From NCBI GenBank assembly GCA_001821915.1, contig MHOR01000038.1, positions 1 through 13,749 of the forward strand: DNA of 13,749 nucleotides, in the 5' to 3' direction. The stretch is from Candidatus Staskawiczbacteria bacterium RIFCSPHIGHO2_02_FULL_34_10 (GTDB taxonomy: Bacteria > Patescibacteriota > Minisyncoccia > Minisyncoccales > Staskawiczbacteraceae). The translations under genes and the position numbers were made by a program. Below are positions 13,658 to 13,749 of this stretch, piece after piece. Position 1 is the first letter of the stretch. Each line of letters opens with the position of its first letter. The notes beneath the pieces were generated by a model, which made no database searches, was not told the DNA's origin, and saw nothing but the letters and a program-made list of their open reading frames with translations.

Positions 13658-13674
13658 TGAATTACGAAATGCTC
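13658..13674. repeat. AATTACGAAAT repeat, single arm, at the GxxExxY break
   Basis: TGAATTACGAAATGCTC shares AATTACGAAATGC exactly with the palindrome after clpB. No matching second arm is nearby. It sits exactly where GxxExxY homology stops. Confidence 0.6.
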
Positions 13675-13695
13675 TAAAATGATAAAAATGCTACT

Positions 13696-13749
13696 ATGAA
13701 GTCAAGGTGGCAACCTTTTTGGAAAGCCACCACCCTGTATGAAGACTTC
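13696..13749 (+). CDS. Possible 5' end of a gene cut by the window edge
   Basis: ATG 13696 opens 18 codons without a stop to the edge (MKSRWQPFWKATTLYEDF). A possible -10, TAAAAT (13675-13680), lies 15 bases upstream, similar to other genes here, and there is no SD. This is too short to identify or to be sure it is coding. Confidence 0.3.
   Translation, partial: MKSRWQPFWKATTLYEDF

Noticed and set aside
1..13749. UGA recoded as Gly, as in some CPR lineages
   Set aside because: All complete genes here stop at TAA or TAG, but long frames stay intact under the standard code and Gly is coded by GGN; the sample of stops is too small to mean anything.

Overview
This AT-rich window fits a member of the Candidate Phyla Radiation (Patescibacteria), most likely a Parcubacteria-type genome. 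The assignment rests on gene content and style, not on a marker gene. The evidence is a large Cys-poor secreted protein with a peptidoglycan-binding domain and S-layer-like repeats, a membrane-anchored lamin-tail-domain protein, a tiny ECF sigma/anti-sigma-like pair, a GxxExxY remnant, and -10 boxes lying very close to start codons with almost no Shine-Dalgarno sequences. Translation uses the standard code.

Layout. 1-122: the 3' end of an unidentified gene and its terminator. 141-2936: a ClpB-type disaggregase carrying a ClpC-like IGF loop and a short repeat-derived insertion in its coiled-coil domain. 2940-3217: an inverted repeat, then a 67-aa hypothetical gene on the minus strand with its own SD and terminator. 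3271-3993: a membrane-anchored trypsin-like (HtrA-fold) protein that appears to have lost all three catalytic residues. 4131-6605: a membrane-anchored surface protein with three lamin-tail domains and a twelve-unit 15-bp tandem repeat. 6606-6902: a promoter and a 198-bp inverted-repeat element. 6903-9105: a regulatory cluster consisting of a DeoR-type HTH protein, a promoter carrying three TTGTCCTA boxes spaced exactly 21 bp apart, an ECF sigma factor and a single-pass, anti-sigma-like membrane protein. 9106-9771: 666 bp without a gene, dense in stable inverted repeats. 9772-13251: the 1159-aa putative S-layer protein, closed by a 17-bp-stem bidirectional terminator. 13391-13657 (minus): a 5'-truncated GxxExxY gene broken at a copy of the intergenic repeat. 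13696-13749: possibly the start of another gene.

How the parts may work together (inference). The HTH protein probably acts on the boxes at the end of its own gene, which overlap the sigma-factor promoter. The sigma factor and the membrane protein look like an envelope-sensing pair. The next gene downstream is the putative surface-layer protein, behind a long, highly structured non-coding stretch. The cell-envelope genes here (pseudoprotease, LTD protein, sigma/anti-sigma, S-layer protein) suggest an envelope-maintenance neighbourhood. A family of intergenic palindromes built on AATTACGAAAT runs through almost every spacer.
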